Positions 1 through 11,703 of a DNA stretch of 64,000 nt are shown in pieces. The notes under the pieces were generated by a model. That model had not been told where the DNA came from, ran no database searches, and worked only from the letters and a program-made list of their open reading frames with translations. Numbering within the stretch: the stretch's first letter is position 1; each line of letters starts with the position of its first letter. The translations under genes were made by a program, and so were the position numbers. The DNA lies in the NCBI GenBank assembly GCA_036245805.1, contig BTRK01000004.1:19096001-19160000 (forward strand). Direction: 5' to 3'. The DNA is from Pristionchus mayeri. Taxonomy: Eukaryota > Nematoda > Chromadorea > Rhabditida > Neodiplogasteridae.

Positions 1-1564
1 GCGGTGTGGATATCAGTGAATACTCTACCCATCAGCGCCATTCACCAGACACCAAGAGACTGAAGTGAGGGCGAAGGCCTCCCATTTGTTACGAGCGTGG
101 CCTGAGACAAGGAAGTAGGTGAGCAACTCAGTGATGAAGAGAATCCCTTGCAGCGAAGCCTCAAGAGGAACCTTATTAGCTTTAGTTATCATATCTTCTC
201 TTCTCGCAAGAAAAGATTAGATAATAGCCTGCGATAGTGACAAAATAAGGAACTCGCCTGATAGACGAGGTTCTTCTGCGCTCTTCTCCTCTGCAGTGAC
301 ATCGAATCGATCTGAAAAATGAGAATTCTGTGGATATTGTTACTTACTATGCCTCTGATATCCCTTGTCCTAGGATAGCATGTCTTTGTTTTCTCTAAGT
401 CGATATCACATGGCAAAGGTAGTCAAGCGGACTAGCGGATTCGTTAGCATCACTCACGTGTTTGATGCTCATGCAGTGGAGACGAGCGATGGATCCGACA
501 TCAAGAACAGCCACTATTACCACCGAGATCGAATTGAGCAGGAAGTCGCCGTACCTGAAGAGCTTACTGCCACCAGTAATAAGATTATGCATGTTAAAGT
601 TGGCTTTTGTTAGATGCAAAATAGCCCACCACATGACATAGTAGCAAGCGGGCGTGACTTTGAACGTGAAGATCCAGGTTCCGAAAGGGAGATAAATGGC
701 ACAGTCAACTGAAGTGAATTTTATATCATTGAGTTGTCGTAAGCGCATAACAAAAGCAGTACTGAATTTATCATCTCAAGAGATATGTCATATCATCATC
801 GAAATGAAAAAAACACGCACCAAACTTCAGCATGAAAGTCATGTGACCGATTCCCAAAATCCAGTATACAACGATTATTTTTCGTGTAGCATTCTTGCTG
901 AAACCATTTAAAAAAAGTTTACCTTAGGATTATGTTTATTTGCAATTTTCATGTTTACGTTATTAATATTGGTTCTTGTAACATCAAGAATGACCTGAAC
1001 AGATTTCTATAGGTAATAGGTGCGCAAACTGCCAAGAATCGATTGATAGAGATGCACAAATGTGAGTAACAGCAAATCTGAAACTGACAACTGAATTGGA
1101 AATGTGCTTCCTTGTGTACCTGATACGCTGTCAGCACAATGTATCCGAAGTGATCGGATACATCATACATGTCCTTGTTTCGGCTCAAATATATTTCGGT
1201 ATTTCTGAGATGTGTGTATACACGTACAAGAAAATTGTCGGAGCAAAGTAGAATGCGAAGAGCGATTGGTGAACGGAATCCACGATTGCCTCAATAATTT
1301 CACTTTTCAATGCATGAAACGGTATGGAGAGTGTTCAAAATAAGTGTCTTTACTTGCGATAGAGTGAGGCTTCCGAATGAGTTATTGAGAGATGGCATCG
1401 ATTTGAGGAAGACGACGACGGTCACATTGCAGGCAAGACCGACAACTGCCATCTGATGAGAATGTATAGATCCATTCGACCATTGGACTCACTGGGAAGA
1501 GAATGGCACCCGCTGTGCGGTAGTCCTTACTCATGTCGAAGTCGCCCATTGCTGCGGAGATCAA
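1..1564 (-). CDS. SRX-class chemoreceptor (7TM GPCR), 3' end outside window
   Basis: Likely a nematode serpentine receptor of class X, a plasma-membrane chemosensory GPCR. Exons by my model (minus strand): 1493-1564, 1354-1452, 1228-1289, 1120-1183, 995-1077, 821-897, 630-708, 458-554, 258-311, 29-159, with the last exon beyond base 1; phases agree throughout. Family marks seen: NNSFGSLTLSQ after TM1, SDHFGYIVL before TM3, INRFLAVCAPITYRNLF at the end of TM3, a TM4 segment VVYWILGIGHMTFML, YGDFLLNSISVVIVAVLD in TM5, and a TM6/TM7 exon containing WCLVNGADG. About 272 residues lie in the window. The junction at 258/257 needs a GC donor (CAG then GCGAGT) instead of GT. Exons 9 and 10 are 54 and 131 nt, exactly as in the SRX gene at 32-33.7 kb, so the two are paralogues. 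Ligand unknown. Confidence 0.8.
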
Positions 1565-2152
1565 TACTGTAGTACGGTAAAGGGAAGGAGTGAGAATGCG
1601 AACTCGTGATGCGGAAGGAATGAATCGTACTAGCTGTGATTATTATAAGAAGAGGTCATTTCTTCTGAACATGGCTGGTTGTGACGCAAGATCACAACCG
1701 GATGCAGAAAGCACAGTGCCACTCACGAGTTGATGACTATTTTGAATGTCGCCAAAGGTCTGAATCTGATTTCCCTGTGATCTCTAACGTCGAACATCTC
1801 TCAGTTAATAATGTATTTTCACCATTCAGGTAATGTCGATCGGCGGATAAATATAGAAATAGAGCAAAAGCCCACAGACTACAAGCCCTGTCTGTCCTGT
1901 GATGGGAGCGCATGATGCTTTTAGTCATGGCGCTGGCATAATGAGCACGGTCGGCATTAATCAACTGATCATTATTTCCTGATTAGCTAATCAAAAAGTG
2001 GAGAGTGCTACTTGCTGTTATTCATAACAGAAAACGGTGATATTTTATTGTGCGATAGATTGAATGATAAAATTTCGAGTTCTTCCAAAATATGCATATC
2101 ATCAACCTCTGATGATTCTGTATCACCTCTTACTCTTATTGTTCCAATCACA
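1565..2152. other. Intergenic, nothing recognised
   Basis: Upstream region of the SRX receptor gene. I see no coding exon with family features, no RNA gene and no clear repeat. The promoter of the divergently read receptor should lie here, but I cannot point to a defined element. Confidence 0.4.
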
Positions 2153-2160
2153 AGATTATC

Positions 2161-2781
2161 GGCTCTGTCTGGTTTGGGGGACATATTAGGGTCTTGTCTG
2201 ATTAAGGGGGACATATCGTCGTTTTGGAAGAACATATTGTCGGTTTGGGGGACATATCGTTGGTTTGAGGGGACATATCGAGCTTTTCGGCTTAAAACGT
2301 TGGGGATGAATCGTTAGGAAATCACTCCATGACCGAGCAATATGCACAGACTATCATGGATAGTGTTCTCCCCAAGCATTTGAACTTTTGGGTGATGCCA
2401 ATCTCGGTGAAGGGCGCAGAGAAGGAATGAATGAAACCTCTGATTCTGTCCTCATCATAACTACTATTCCTCCCTCGACTAGCACAACTGATTCGGTAAA
2501 TTCCTCGACTTCCACAATCACAAATACCGCCCTCTGGACTACCAAAATAATCGTACTCGATTCAACACACCCAGATGGCACAATGTACACGACGGATACA
2601 CTTCAAAATCCATTTAAAAGAAATTATTGGAACTTTTTGCAATTTTAGGGACCTTAGATTTGGGGGACATATTGTCGGTTTGGGGGACATATCGTCGGTT
2701 TTGGGGGACATATCGTTGGTTTGGGTATGGGTTTCATATGTCCTCCGAAACCAACACTGTCCCCCCAAACCAGACAGAGCC
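2161..2781. mobile_element. Non-autonomous DNA transposon with 8-bp target duplication and internal repeats
   Basis: The element starts GGCTCTGTCTGGTTTGGGGG and ends with the reverse complement CCCCAAACCAGACAGAGCC. It is flanked on both sides by AGATTATC (2153-2160 and 2782-2789), an 8-bp target-site duplication. Next to both ends there are degenerate tandem units of about 21 bp with the core GGGGGACATATCGTCGG. No transposase is present, so it is a 621-bp non-autonomous element. An 8-bp duplication is typical of hAT and Merlin superfamilies; the GG start is compatible with Merlin, but this is inference. Confidence 0.75.
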
Positions 2782-2855
2782 AGATTATCGATCTAATCCA
2801 GAATTCAGTGGATTTGCAATTCGTGTTCTTTAAAATCAACCTAGTCTTCAATTAA

Positions 2856-5361
2856 GAGACCGGATCGGTAAGATTGGACCTCCCCCCGGACCTGTTTCGT
2901 TAGCAATGAGATTCAGGCGCCCATGCTTTGTGCGTGTGTACCCCTTGGCCCCATGTACCACAAATGGTCACTGAATTCCTGATTCCTCCTGCGCACAGGA
3001 AAAAAAATGGTCACAAATGTTAAAAATCGACATTTCATAATTTCTCAACCCGAAAAGGTGGAGTCAAAATCTATTTGTTGTTGTTCTAGACATCATTAAT
3101 AACCAAAATTTAACCATCCAAATCGAATCACACTCTATTGTCATGGTGGTTTCACATACAAAATTTTCACTTTTTCACACATACAGTTGATATATTGAGA
3201 GACCCCCAGGTCTTACCATGCTTAAAATGTAGCCCATTGAATTCTGCATCGAATATCGTAAAACCGATTTCAATTTCGTTTGTCCGTCATGATCTCCCTA
3301 AGGTCCGAAACTTTACGTGTCACATTTGGCTGGTCACGATTTTTCGCATTTGTCATATATACCAACGTTTTTGTGTTTCTGTGGGTTTATTTATACGTTT
3401 AAATAATAATGACGTCAAATGGAACCGAAAAGAAATTTTGTGTATCCCATTCTGTAAAGTCGTGTTTCATACCCACCGAAGTTCTCTATTTTGTGCCTCT
3501 GAAATCCAGCTACACAAAGTTCTCTACAATGAACACCTAGCACGCTGAGTACTGTGTACCGACGTAATTATATATCTCGCTTAAGAGATTGGTGCTCGGT
3601 TTTCAAGACAATTTTTCGTATGCTCCAAATCGCAAAATGGAGGTTGTCGACAAAAATTGATGGCGAGATGGCTGATGAAAACTACATAATTTAGTAATAT
3701 TATGTCAATTTCAGCCCATCCAGATCAAAAACTGCTGAGAAAACGCGAGTTTTAAAAATTTCTGAAAAATTACCTCTCGAACTCACGATTGGACCCCTGT
3801 TTGTGGTTCAAAATCTCATCAGATGTTTAGCCGATCGCATGATCCTTATCATATACTTATAGTAGAGTAGAATGTAAGATGAAATATTGCGAAATGAGAC
3901 CTGTGATTCACCGAAAGATATAAATGTGTTTTTGATAAATATTACGAATAATGATATTTGCAAAATAAATATATTGGATTTTCTACGATTGTTCGTGAAA
4001 AATCAATAAGAACTGGATATAATTCATCGGAATGAAACTAATTCTACCTAATATTGTTAGTTGTGATAATATTTGAACTGCTTTAAGAAATTAATATCTA
4101 TCAAAAAATCGAAAATCGAAAATCGAAAATACCTTTAAAGATACGTTTTAGCTGAATTATTTTGATTTGAATGCACTGAAAAAGTCATTTATCAGTAAAA
4201 TATAATCGAACGGAACATAAATCGCAGAGAAATCAAAAATAGTTTTTCATGATTTCTCACTTCTCCAAAATATTTTACTTATAATTTGCTTATTTTAATT
4301 GCTGGAAGAGGCTATTTGGCAATATTTCATCTTACATTCTACTCTACTATAAGTATATGATAAGGGTCACGCGATTGGCTAAACATCTGATGAGATTTTG
4401 AACCACAAACAGGGGTCCAATCGTGAGTTCGAGAGGTAATTTTTCAGAAATTTTTAAAACTCGCGTTTTTTCAGCAGTTTTTGATCTGGATGGGCTTAAA
4501 TTGACATAATATTACTAAATTATGTATTTTTCATCAGCCATCTCGCCATCAATTTTTGTCGACAACCTCCATTTTGCGATTTGGAGCATACGAAAAATTG
4601 TCTTGAAAACCGAGCACCAATCTCTTAAGCGAGATATATAATTACGTCGGTACACAGTACTCAGCGTGCAAGGTGTTCATTGTAGAGGACTTTGTTTAGC
4701 TGGATTTCAGAGGCACAAAATAGAGAACTTCGGTGGGTATGAAACACGACTTTACAGAATGGGATACACAAAATTTCTTTTCGGTTCCATTTAACGTCAT
4801 TATTATTTAAACGTATAAATAAACCCACAGAAACACAAAAACGTTGGTATATATGACAAATGCGAAAAATCGTGACCAGCCAAATGTGACACGTAAAGTT
4901 TCGGACCTTAGGGAGATCATGACGGACAAACGAAATTGAAATCGGTTTTACGATATTCGATGCAGAATTCAATGGGCTACATTTTAAGCATGGTAAGACC
5001 TGGGGGTCTCTCAATATATCAACTGTATGTGTGAAAAAGTGAAAATGTTGTATGTGAAACCACCATGACAGTAGAGTGTGATTCGATTTGGATGGTTAAA
5101 TTTTGGTTATTAGTGATGTCTAGAACAACAACAAAGAGATTTTGACTCCACCTTTTCGGGTTGAGAAATTATGAAATTTCGATTTTTAACATTTGTGACC
5201 ATTTTTTTCCTGTGCGCAGGAGGAATCAGGAATTCAGTGACCATTTGTGGTACATGGGGCCAAGGGGTACACACGCACAAAGCATGGGCGCCTGAATCTC
5301 ATTGCAAACGAAACAGGTCCGGGGAATGGCCATTATGGTCGATTCTTACCGATCCGACCTC
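2856..5361. mobile_element. Long-inverted-repeat (foldback) element with TTAA target duplication
   Basis: Two arms of about 1,035 bp (2856 to about 3892 and about 4320 to 5361) are near-perfect reverse complements around a loop of about 430 bp. The tips read GAGACCGGATCGGTAAGA on the left and, in reverse complement, GAGGTCGGATCGGTAAGA on the right. TTAA lies directly outside both ends (2852-2855 and 5362-5365). The reading frames inside the arms (136 and 117 codons on opposite strands) are mirror images of each other and match no family I know, so I do not call them genes. TTAA duplication is a piggyBac-type hallmark, but the tips do not begin with the usual CCY. Confidence 0.8.
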
Positions 5362-5365
5362 TTAA

Positions 5366-6512
5366 GATATATATGATATATGATTTTATTAAATGTAGCC
5401 TTAAAGACTAGTGACCGTTGATGAAAGTAGGGGATAATTTGTTCATTTCTGTGCGTGTAGGAAAATCCATGGAGAAAGTGCCATCCATTCAGAGTAGAGT
5501 GCGGAGAGGAAGAAGGAAGACCGCTCGGCGCGGAGCGAAATGAGTTTTGCTCTCCCGGAAGAATGTGAGGGAGGGGGGAATTCTTCCGGAAGAACTCGCA
5601 GTCTTCCGGAAGACCAAAATGCCAAAATGGCCTGTTTCTCTCGCTTTTTTTCGTCTCTGTGTTTCAAATGCTGGAATTTACCGAAAAAACTGTGTTCCGG
5701 TGCCAGAACCAAACAACCTCACTTTATCTATAACGCTTATCACAATACTGAATCAAAACATAGGAGAAAACTTGGTAATCAACAAAAACACAGAATCAGT
5801 TTAAATTGAGACAATAAAAGGTTTATACAACATCCAACACTAGAGATAGGGGTCGTAGTTGACTCGTAAGGGGATTCCTCAACAGGTCAGGAAAATGATG
5901 GGAGGGACTGAAGTAGCTAGGATTCAAGTAATAAGAGATAAAGGGGGGTTAAATTGCACTAAGCACGAACCATGTTAAGAAAAAAGAGAGATTTGAGGGG
6001 TGAATGGAAGGCAGGGACTCAGTAGATGCTTCTCACGGTGTCTTCAGAGTCCATCCGCATGTTCCGAGGCGACGAACACGAAGAGGGAGAAGTAGAGATG
6101 TCGCAGTGAGAGATGCATCTGAAAAGGGAGAGGCAGCATCTGATCTAGGATCTATCACTACTTAGACGGGGGAATCGGTCATTCGGGATCACGTCTGTCC
6201 ATTAACCGTGACAATTACACAAAAGAGCTGTTCAGGGGCGAAAGATCAGTAAGCACTCACAGGAAAGTGCGCAGTCCTAGTCAGAGTTCAGGAGACCCCA
6301 GTTGAAGTAGGCTGAAGTCCGCAGCCTGTGTGCATCCGTTTCTGTACAGGGCAAGGTAGACGGACGCTCGAGGTGGGGCACACGTCAGGAGAGTTGGCAC
6401 TGATATAACGGATGATCAAGAGTAGCAACGTTTTGCGGCAGGGAACCAAAGGGATAACGAATGCACAAATAAGGTGGGAAAACGAGCCTGAACAGTCAAA
6501 CCTTGCTCCAAT
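5366..6512. other. Intergenic, nothing recognised
   Basis: Contains several short open frames on both strands around 5,440-5,810 that overlap one another and lack any domain signature, plus a G-rich stretch. No RNA gene or repeat boundary was identified. Confidence 0.35.
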
Positions 6513-7166
6513 CCGACCAAACCTGCTTTTTCGCATCGTGCTCGCTTGAAATGCACGGTGGACGCTCGAAATCTCGTGTACCCGAGCAGAATTTCACGGT
6601 GAATCGAACCGTATGTTTCTTTGGAAATGATTTTTTCTTGTTCGCGAGAAAAATCGACTTTTTGACTCGTTGAAGTGTGTGCTACGTGAAATACATAGTT
6701 AGAACCGCCTTTTCATGCTGATTCTATTGCTCTATTTATTAAGGAATCCGAGCTCGGCGAAGCACACGGCTTCATATTTAGTGATTGTTTATGCATTTCA
6801 CTGTGTAATTGGGAAATGATAGGGCGAGAAATGGCTCGTCCTCTCATTCCTTGCCCTCTCATTTTCTACTTTCACTGTAAAATGCACCAAAAAATCACTA
6901 AATATTAAGCCGTGAGCTTCGCCGACCTCGGGTCCCTTAATAAATAGAGCAATAGAATCAGCATGAAAAGGCGGTTCTAACTATGTATTTCTCGTAGCGC
7001 ACACTTCAACGAGTCAAAAAGTCGATCTTTCTCTCGAGCAAGGAAAAATCATTTCCAATGAAACATACGGTTCGATTCGCCGTGAAATTCTGCTCGGGTT
7101 CGCGAGATTTCGAGCGTCCACCGTGCATTTCAAGTGAGCACGATGCGAAAAAGCAGGTTTGGTCGG
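6513..7166. mobile_element. Foldback element, about 650 bp
   Basis: Left arm beginning CCGACCAAACCTGCTTTTTC at 6513 is mirrored by a right arm ending at 7166 in the reverse complement. The arms are about 280 bp each, with a short unique centre near 6,790-6,890. Identity is high but not perfect. I could not establish a target-site duplication. No coding capacity. It is probably a non-autonomous DNA transposon of a different family from its neighbours. Confidence 0.65.
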
Positions 7167-7340
7167 AAGTGACATCACACCACACCGATCTTCAATGAAC
7201 GAATCATGCATAATGGAGTGGATCATGATGTTCAGCATCAAAAACTACCCCTGGGAACATGTTTCCGTGTGTTTGTTTTTTTGGGCTGTGCTGAGGCATC
7301 GTTGCGAGTTGTTGAATCTATCGCGAACGGCCTCATATTA

Positions 7341-7730
7341 GTTTTTGTCTAAAGGTCGGTTTTAACAATGTTGCATTGTGTGTCAAAATTCTCAAAAGTG
7401 TAAGTAAGGGGGCGATTTAAATTTTTACGGCGCATGTTCATCATAACGAGCTTTCAAATGATGTACTGTAAAAAATACAGTTTCTTAGATGTCCCTTATG
7501 CACATACTAAGACTTTCGATCGTTTGAAGTCTCTTCACTCAGCTCCACATCGATCGTTTTCGAGAGCGATGAATGGAGTGATTCCATTGTCCCTTTGCAT
7601 TGCTTTGTTTGTGCACTTTCACGAGTGGTGGGGCTGACAATAGACTTCAAACGATGGAAAATCTTTATCCTACACTTGAGAAAATTGACATGCAATGTAA
7701 CATTGTTGAAATCGGCCTTTAGACAAAACC
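7341..7730. mobile_element. MITE-like inverted-repeat element, about 390 bp
   Basis: The left terminus GTTTTTGTCTAAAGGTCGG and the right terminus (reverse complement GGTTTTGTCTAAAGGCCGA) form inverted repeats of about 60 bp. A second, inner inverted repeat uses GATCGTTTGAAGTCT and its complement near 7,518 and 7,643. A flanking TA on each side is possible but not certain. No open frame of interest. Confidence 0.55.
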
Positions 7731-8825
7731 ATAGATTTAGTTCGAAAAAGCTGGAAAAATTAGTTGGTATCACTCAGAGGACAATTTTCGCCTATCTATC
7801 ACTAGAATCGCGAAAATCGCTGTTAACGCTGTTGCAGCAGATAGCCGATCCGGTGTAGGCAGCTCCACAATGAAGTATTCAAATCGAGACTTTAGGGGTC
7901 ACTCAGACCTGCCCAGGGATGGTAACAACTGGCAAGAACAAATTTCACGATTTATCTCCCAATCCCTGGAATCAGGATTTTAGCTCGATTTTCTCGTGAG
8001 AGTCGTGATAATCCGACTTACAATGGGAAAATCGCGATTCCACTGATGATGCGATTCCCTGAAAATCCACTGTCTCATTGATCCCAAACGATCATCGAAA
8101 CATCTAAGCCCTTTTCCCCATCTCTTCCTGCTTTTCTTCACGTGTAAAAAGGAACAAGGCAAAGGGATGATAGATCGCAAAGATGCTGGGTGAAATGAGA
8201 GATCGTGCGAAATTGAGAGGAACCAGCACAATCCTTGCAATTATCGAATGCCACAGGACTTGTGATGATGCCACAGCAAGACTGCTCGATGACCCTTGTG
8301 AGATGCCCCGGCAATGAGATAATTATCGATGCCATGTCTTATCCTCCTGCTTCTTCTCTCTGAAGGAGGCAACGGCACATCTTCACGTTAATTTTCGAAT
8401 ACATCTGAATACGGAATAACGTGTTTAATTGAAGCCAACACCAATCGATATTTCAATTTTCCAAGTGATCTGTACGTAAACTATCCATACATCGTACGCT
8501 TGCGTCAACTCTTTTTTCGCAACAGGGCCCACATGCATCATCATGCCTTCTCTCAGCTGAGAGGCTTCTCCTCTATGAATAATCTTGCACATTCCACGAT
8601 CCAACGTGAGTTTGTCTACTGACTCACTCACGCACCCGATATCTATGAATAACACATAGAATGTGATGAAAGCGCCGAGAGAGAATTCACAAATATAGCG
8701 TTGATTTTGGGAAAATATTTTCAATTTCACTCGAAGCAAAAAAAATACAACGAATACCAATCTCCCAATGGTATTAGCTTTGCTTCCTATACTAGATTGT
8801 AGTTATCAGGTGTCCATTTCGATTG
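7731..8825. other. Intergenic; one unresolved hydrophobic minus-strand frame
   Basis: A 111-codon minus-strand frame (8425-8760) begins with two hydrophobic stretches (VFVVFFLLRV and FSLGAFITFYVLFIDIG) that could be membrane segments of a decayed receptor. No flanking exons continue it convincingly, so I do not call a gene. Nothing else was recognised. Confidence 0.3.
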
Positions 8826-8834
8826 TGAGTTGGC

Positions 8835-8890
8835 TGACTCAGCCGCTAAGCTCCTGATAAGAAACTCGCAAAGTACTCAAAAGGAGAAGG
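8835..8890 (+). promoter_or_regulatory. Array promoter module, copy 1
   Basis: TGACTCA at 8835-8841, CTGATAAG at 8854-8861, then an A-rich box (CTCAAAAGG) near 8876, about 90 bp before the ATG at 8966. The same order recurs before the other array genes. TGATAAG is a GATA-factor site, in nematodes often intestinal; TGACTCA is AP-1-like. Function is inferred from conservation between paralogues. Confidence 0.55.
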
Positions 8891-8965
8891 CAGAAGTCTG
8901 ACTGGCATTCAGTTTATCACTTCACTCGGGAACCTCATCCATCCTCCTCGCTTTCCTCGTCAAAT

Positions 8966-10071
8966 ATGGTCTACCAGCACCCGATGTTCACGCACCGCAT
9001 CTGCTGCTGCAGCGCAACGGTATTTTTTTAGTCGGATGGTGTATGCAAAAACACCAGATCACACAGAAATTGTGAATCCTTACCAGAATGTTGAGACAAC
9101 TCTGACGAAGTTATCATTCTCTATTCTTAGGTGGCCTCGCAAGTGATGGCGTGCATCGCCATTATTCTCAGCGCCCTCATTGCAGTCGGAAACTGGTTGA
9201 GTGATGATCCCATCTACCTCAACATCTATCAGGTACACAATACTTCGAATTTAGGTCATCTCTCCAGTCCCCCCCATCGCTCGATAACAAGAACATGAGA
9301 AAGATTTCTAAAATTTTCATTTTTGGATAAAAGTGTTTACTTTTCTTTACTTCTTTGTTCACAATTTTGTGCGCATTCGCAGAGTGTTTTCGTGGAGAGG
9401 CAAAGGCGAAATGAATTCTGAATTATTCATTTCAGACTATCCTGGTAGCTACTGAGATCATCGCGTGCGTCCTCGTCTTCGTCGCGTGCTGCACTCTTCG
9501 ACCAGCCTTCGTCCTTCCCATCATCATCATTCAGGTGAATCAGTTAATCACGTACGAAATTGATGCGAACAATTGAATATTGATCAACATATCAGAAGAG
9601 ATGACGAAATTTATGAGGAATTTTGAAATATTTCACAAATTTCATGATGTTGCATTGCGAAATAGCTGCATTGTAGGTGTGGAACACGATTAGCATACTC
9701 GGCACGGCGATCTGGTTCTTCATCGATGTATGGACGATCCTCACCGCCTGGGGTGTCGTGTAAGTATTTTCCTATTAGTTTACCATCAAATATAATATTT
9801 GCCCTGTCGAGCCTTCGTTTACAGTTACTACATCTGCCTTTACGCCTTTTCCATTCTGATTTCACTATTCGTCCTTCATTGTCACACTTGCTGCTACAAG
9901 GTGTTGGTCTTCAAGCACCAGTAAGTATTCAGCGATTAATCGACGATTATCTTCCAATTTCTCGAATTTTCTGCGGTATATTCATGCCGATATGATTGTA
10001 GAAAAAAATATTCATTTATCCTTTGCAGTGCTGCTCACCATCACCACGCAGGCGCTGCAGCATACGCGTAA
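8966..10071 (+). CDS. Four-TM membrane protein, array gene 1 (LAPTM-like topology)
   Basis: Six exons: 8966-9019, 9131-9232, 9436-9534, 9677-9759, 9825-9920, 10029-10071, giving 158 residues. The protein starts MVYQHPMFTHRICCCSAT, followed by four hydrophobic segments. TM2 carries ACVLVFVACCTLRPAFVLP, and TM4 ends in VLHCHTCCYK. The tail is histidine-rich (HHAAHHHHAG). The cysteine cluster before TM1, the RPAFVLPIIIIQ segment and the size recall lysosomal LAPTM/Mtp proteins, but the similarity is topological and I would not assign a function. It is the first of six tandem copies with identical intron positions, preceded by the shared TGACTCA/GATA module. Confidence 0.8.
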
Positions 10072-10616
10072 TCGAAATACCGACCACATATTGAACACTC
10101 AGGAAATCGACTCTTGACAACCCGTCTGATAAAGCTTTTATTCACCACGTGCAAATTCTGTGCTTGAGAACGATTATCAAGAGAGCGATGCGAGAGATTG
10201 ACGCATTCTACAAATCGGAATGTTAAACAATGTGGTGTGAACATAATGGATTCACCATCAGCACCAACATCGATACAGTATCACAACAAGCGAATCAACA
10301 TTACTTGTATCATCGCCGCTCCGTCGTTTAGGACTGTTGTGTGGAGAGATTTCACATCGTACGAAGAGAGAAACGCGCGGAAAGCAAGCGATTATTGATT
10401 AGACTGATGCGAACGTTGAGTGCAACAATTCATATTCGCACAGACACGAACACTGAGTAGGGACAGGAGGCGTTGACTGCGGGTGTGAACCGTCTAGCGA
10501 AGATCCACATCAATCCCTAGGTAAGCTGATCGCAAAAGCGCCCAAAAGGAGGCGAGTGAGAAATGATTGTCATTCTAGCCAAAGTTAGTCCCCGACTACT
10601 TCCTCAATAATCGAAA
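10072..10616. other. Intergenic between array genes 1 and 2; degraded promoter module
   Basis: Contains AAGCTGATCGC (10523-10533) and CCAAAAGGAGG (10541-10551) at the spacing used by the other array promoters, but the GATA core is changed to GATCG and no clear TGACTNA precedes it. Nothing else seen. Confidence 0.35.
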
Positions 10617-11703
10617 ATGGTCTACCAACATGCGATGTTCACACACCGCATCTGCTGCTGCAGCGCAACGGTACTGTCAATCTCAGCGATACACTTTTTA
10701 CTCACTGTAGGGCGATAATAATTGGTGCACGCTGAGCAACATGTTTTTTTGACCATATATGCAGAATTTCAATACCACACACTTGATTTGCAATAAAAGA
10801 AAATCAATGTTGCTCTAAACGTATGAATTTGTTTTCTTGTCAGATTGCATCACCAATAATGGCAGTCATCATGCTTATTTTGACTGGACTCGTCTCAATT
10901 GGAGATTGGATTGAAGGCTACTCCGATCTATACAGCGAAATATTTGAGGTACTCAGCTTACGAATATTTGCACGGATGTCAACAGGCAAGTAAAGTTGCT
11001 ACATTGAACCACCATTATGCACACACCGTAAAACATTCCTTGTGTTATTCTCAAAACTGTAATCGAAAGTGTCCGTTAATCTCGTTCAGACAGTGCTTCT
11101 CGTGACGCAGATTGTTGCATGTATTCTCGTTTTCGCCGCTTGTTGCACTCTGCGACCAGCGTACATGCTGCCCATCATCATTATTCAGGTAGGGCAAAAA
11201 AACATGATTTTGAATAAATGCACTCTCCAAATTAATGAAGCAAACGTAAAGAAGAACTTAAAAAAGCAAAAAAAATAAGTGGAAAGTTTTGGAATTCAAA
11301 GTTTCCAGGTACTGAACATCATCGGCATCATCGCGGGATGCGTCTGGTTCTTGGTCGATGCGTGGTACTATTTGAGCGGCGGAGAAATTGCGTACGTCTA
11401 CTATAAACCAGCATGCAGAAGATCAGTGATATTGATTGGAAGCTTTCAGTTACTGGATCTTCGTCTACGCTCTCTCCCTGCTCATTTCGGTCTTCGTCCT
11501 CCACTGCCACACCTGCTGCTACAAAGTACTCATAGCAAAGCATCAGTGAGTAGCTTATTCGACTGGGAAAAGAAAGTTTTTACTGCTTACGCAGTGCTTC
11601 CCGAAATATATATGATTAATGAAAAAAAACTTGATATTTTCATAATTTCTGATTCAATTCTTCTTGCAGTGCTGCTCATCACCACTCTCATTACGGCGTT
11701 TGA
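10617..11703 (+). CDS. Four-TM membrane protein, array gene 2
   Basis: Six exons: 10617-10670, 10844-10948, 11090-11188, 11309-11391, 11450-11545, 11670-11703, giving 156 residues with phases matching gene 1. It starts MVYQHAMFTHRICCCSAT. TM2 reads VACILVFAACCTLRPAYMLP and the TM4 end VLHCHTCCYKVL. The tail is HAAHHHSHYGV. The second exon is more diverged from its sisters (MAVIMLILTGLVSIGDWIEG), and it is the only copy whose promoter lacks an intact GATA core, so its expression may differ. Role unknown; intact as read. Confidence 0.78.

Noticed and set aside
3138..5014. Mirror-image open frames of 136 and 117 codons on opposite strands
   Set aside because: Both come from the inverted arms of one foldback element, encode the same sequence and show no domain or exon structure; not called as genes.
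8425..8760. Hydrophobic 111-codon minus-strand frame as a receptor gene
   Set aside because: Two possible membrane segments, but no continuation exons and no class motif; left as unresolved.
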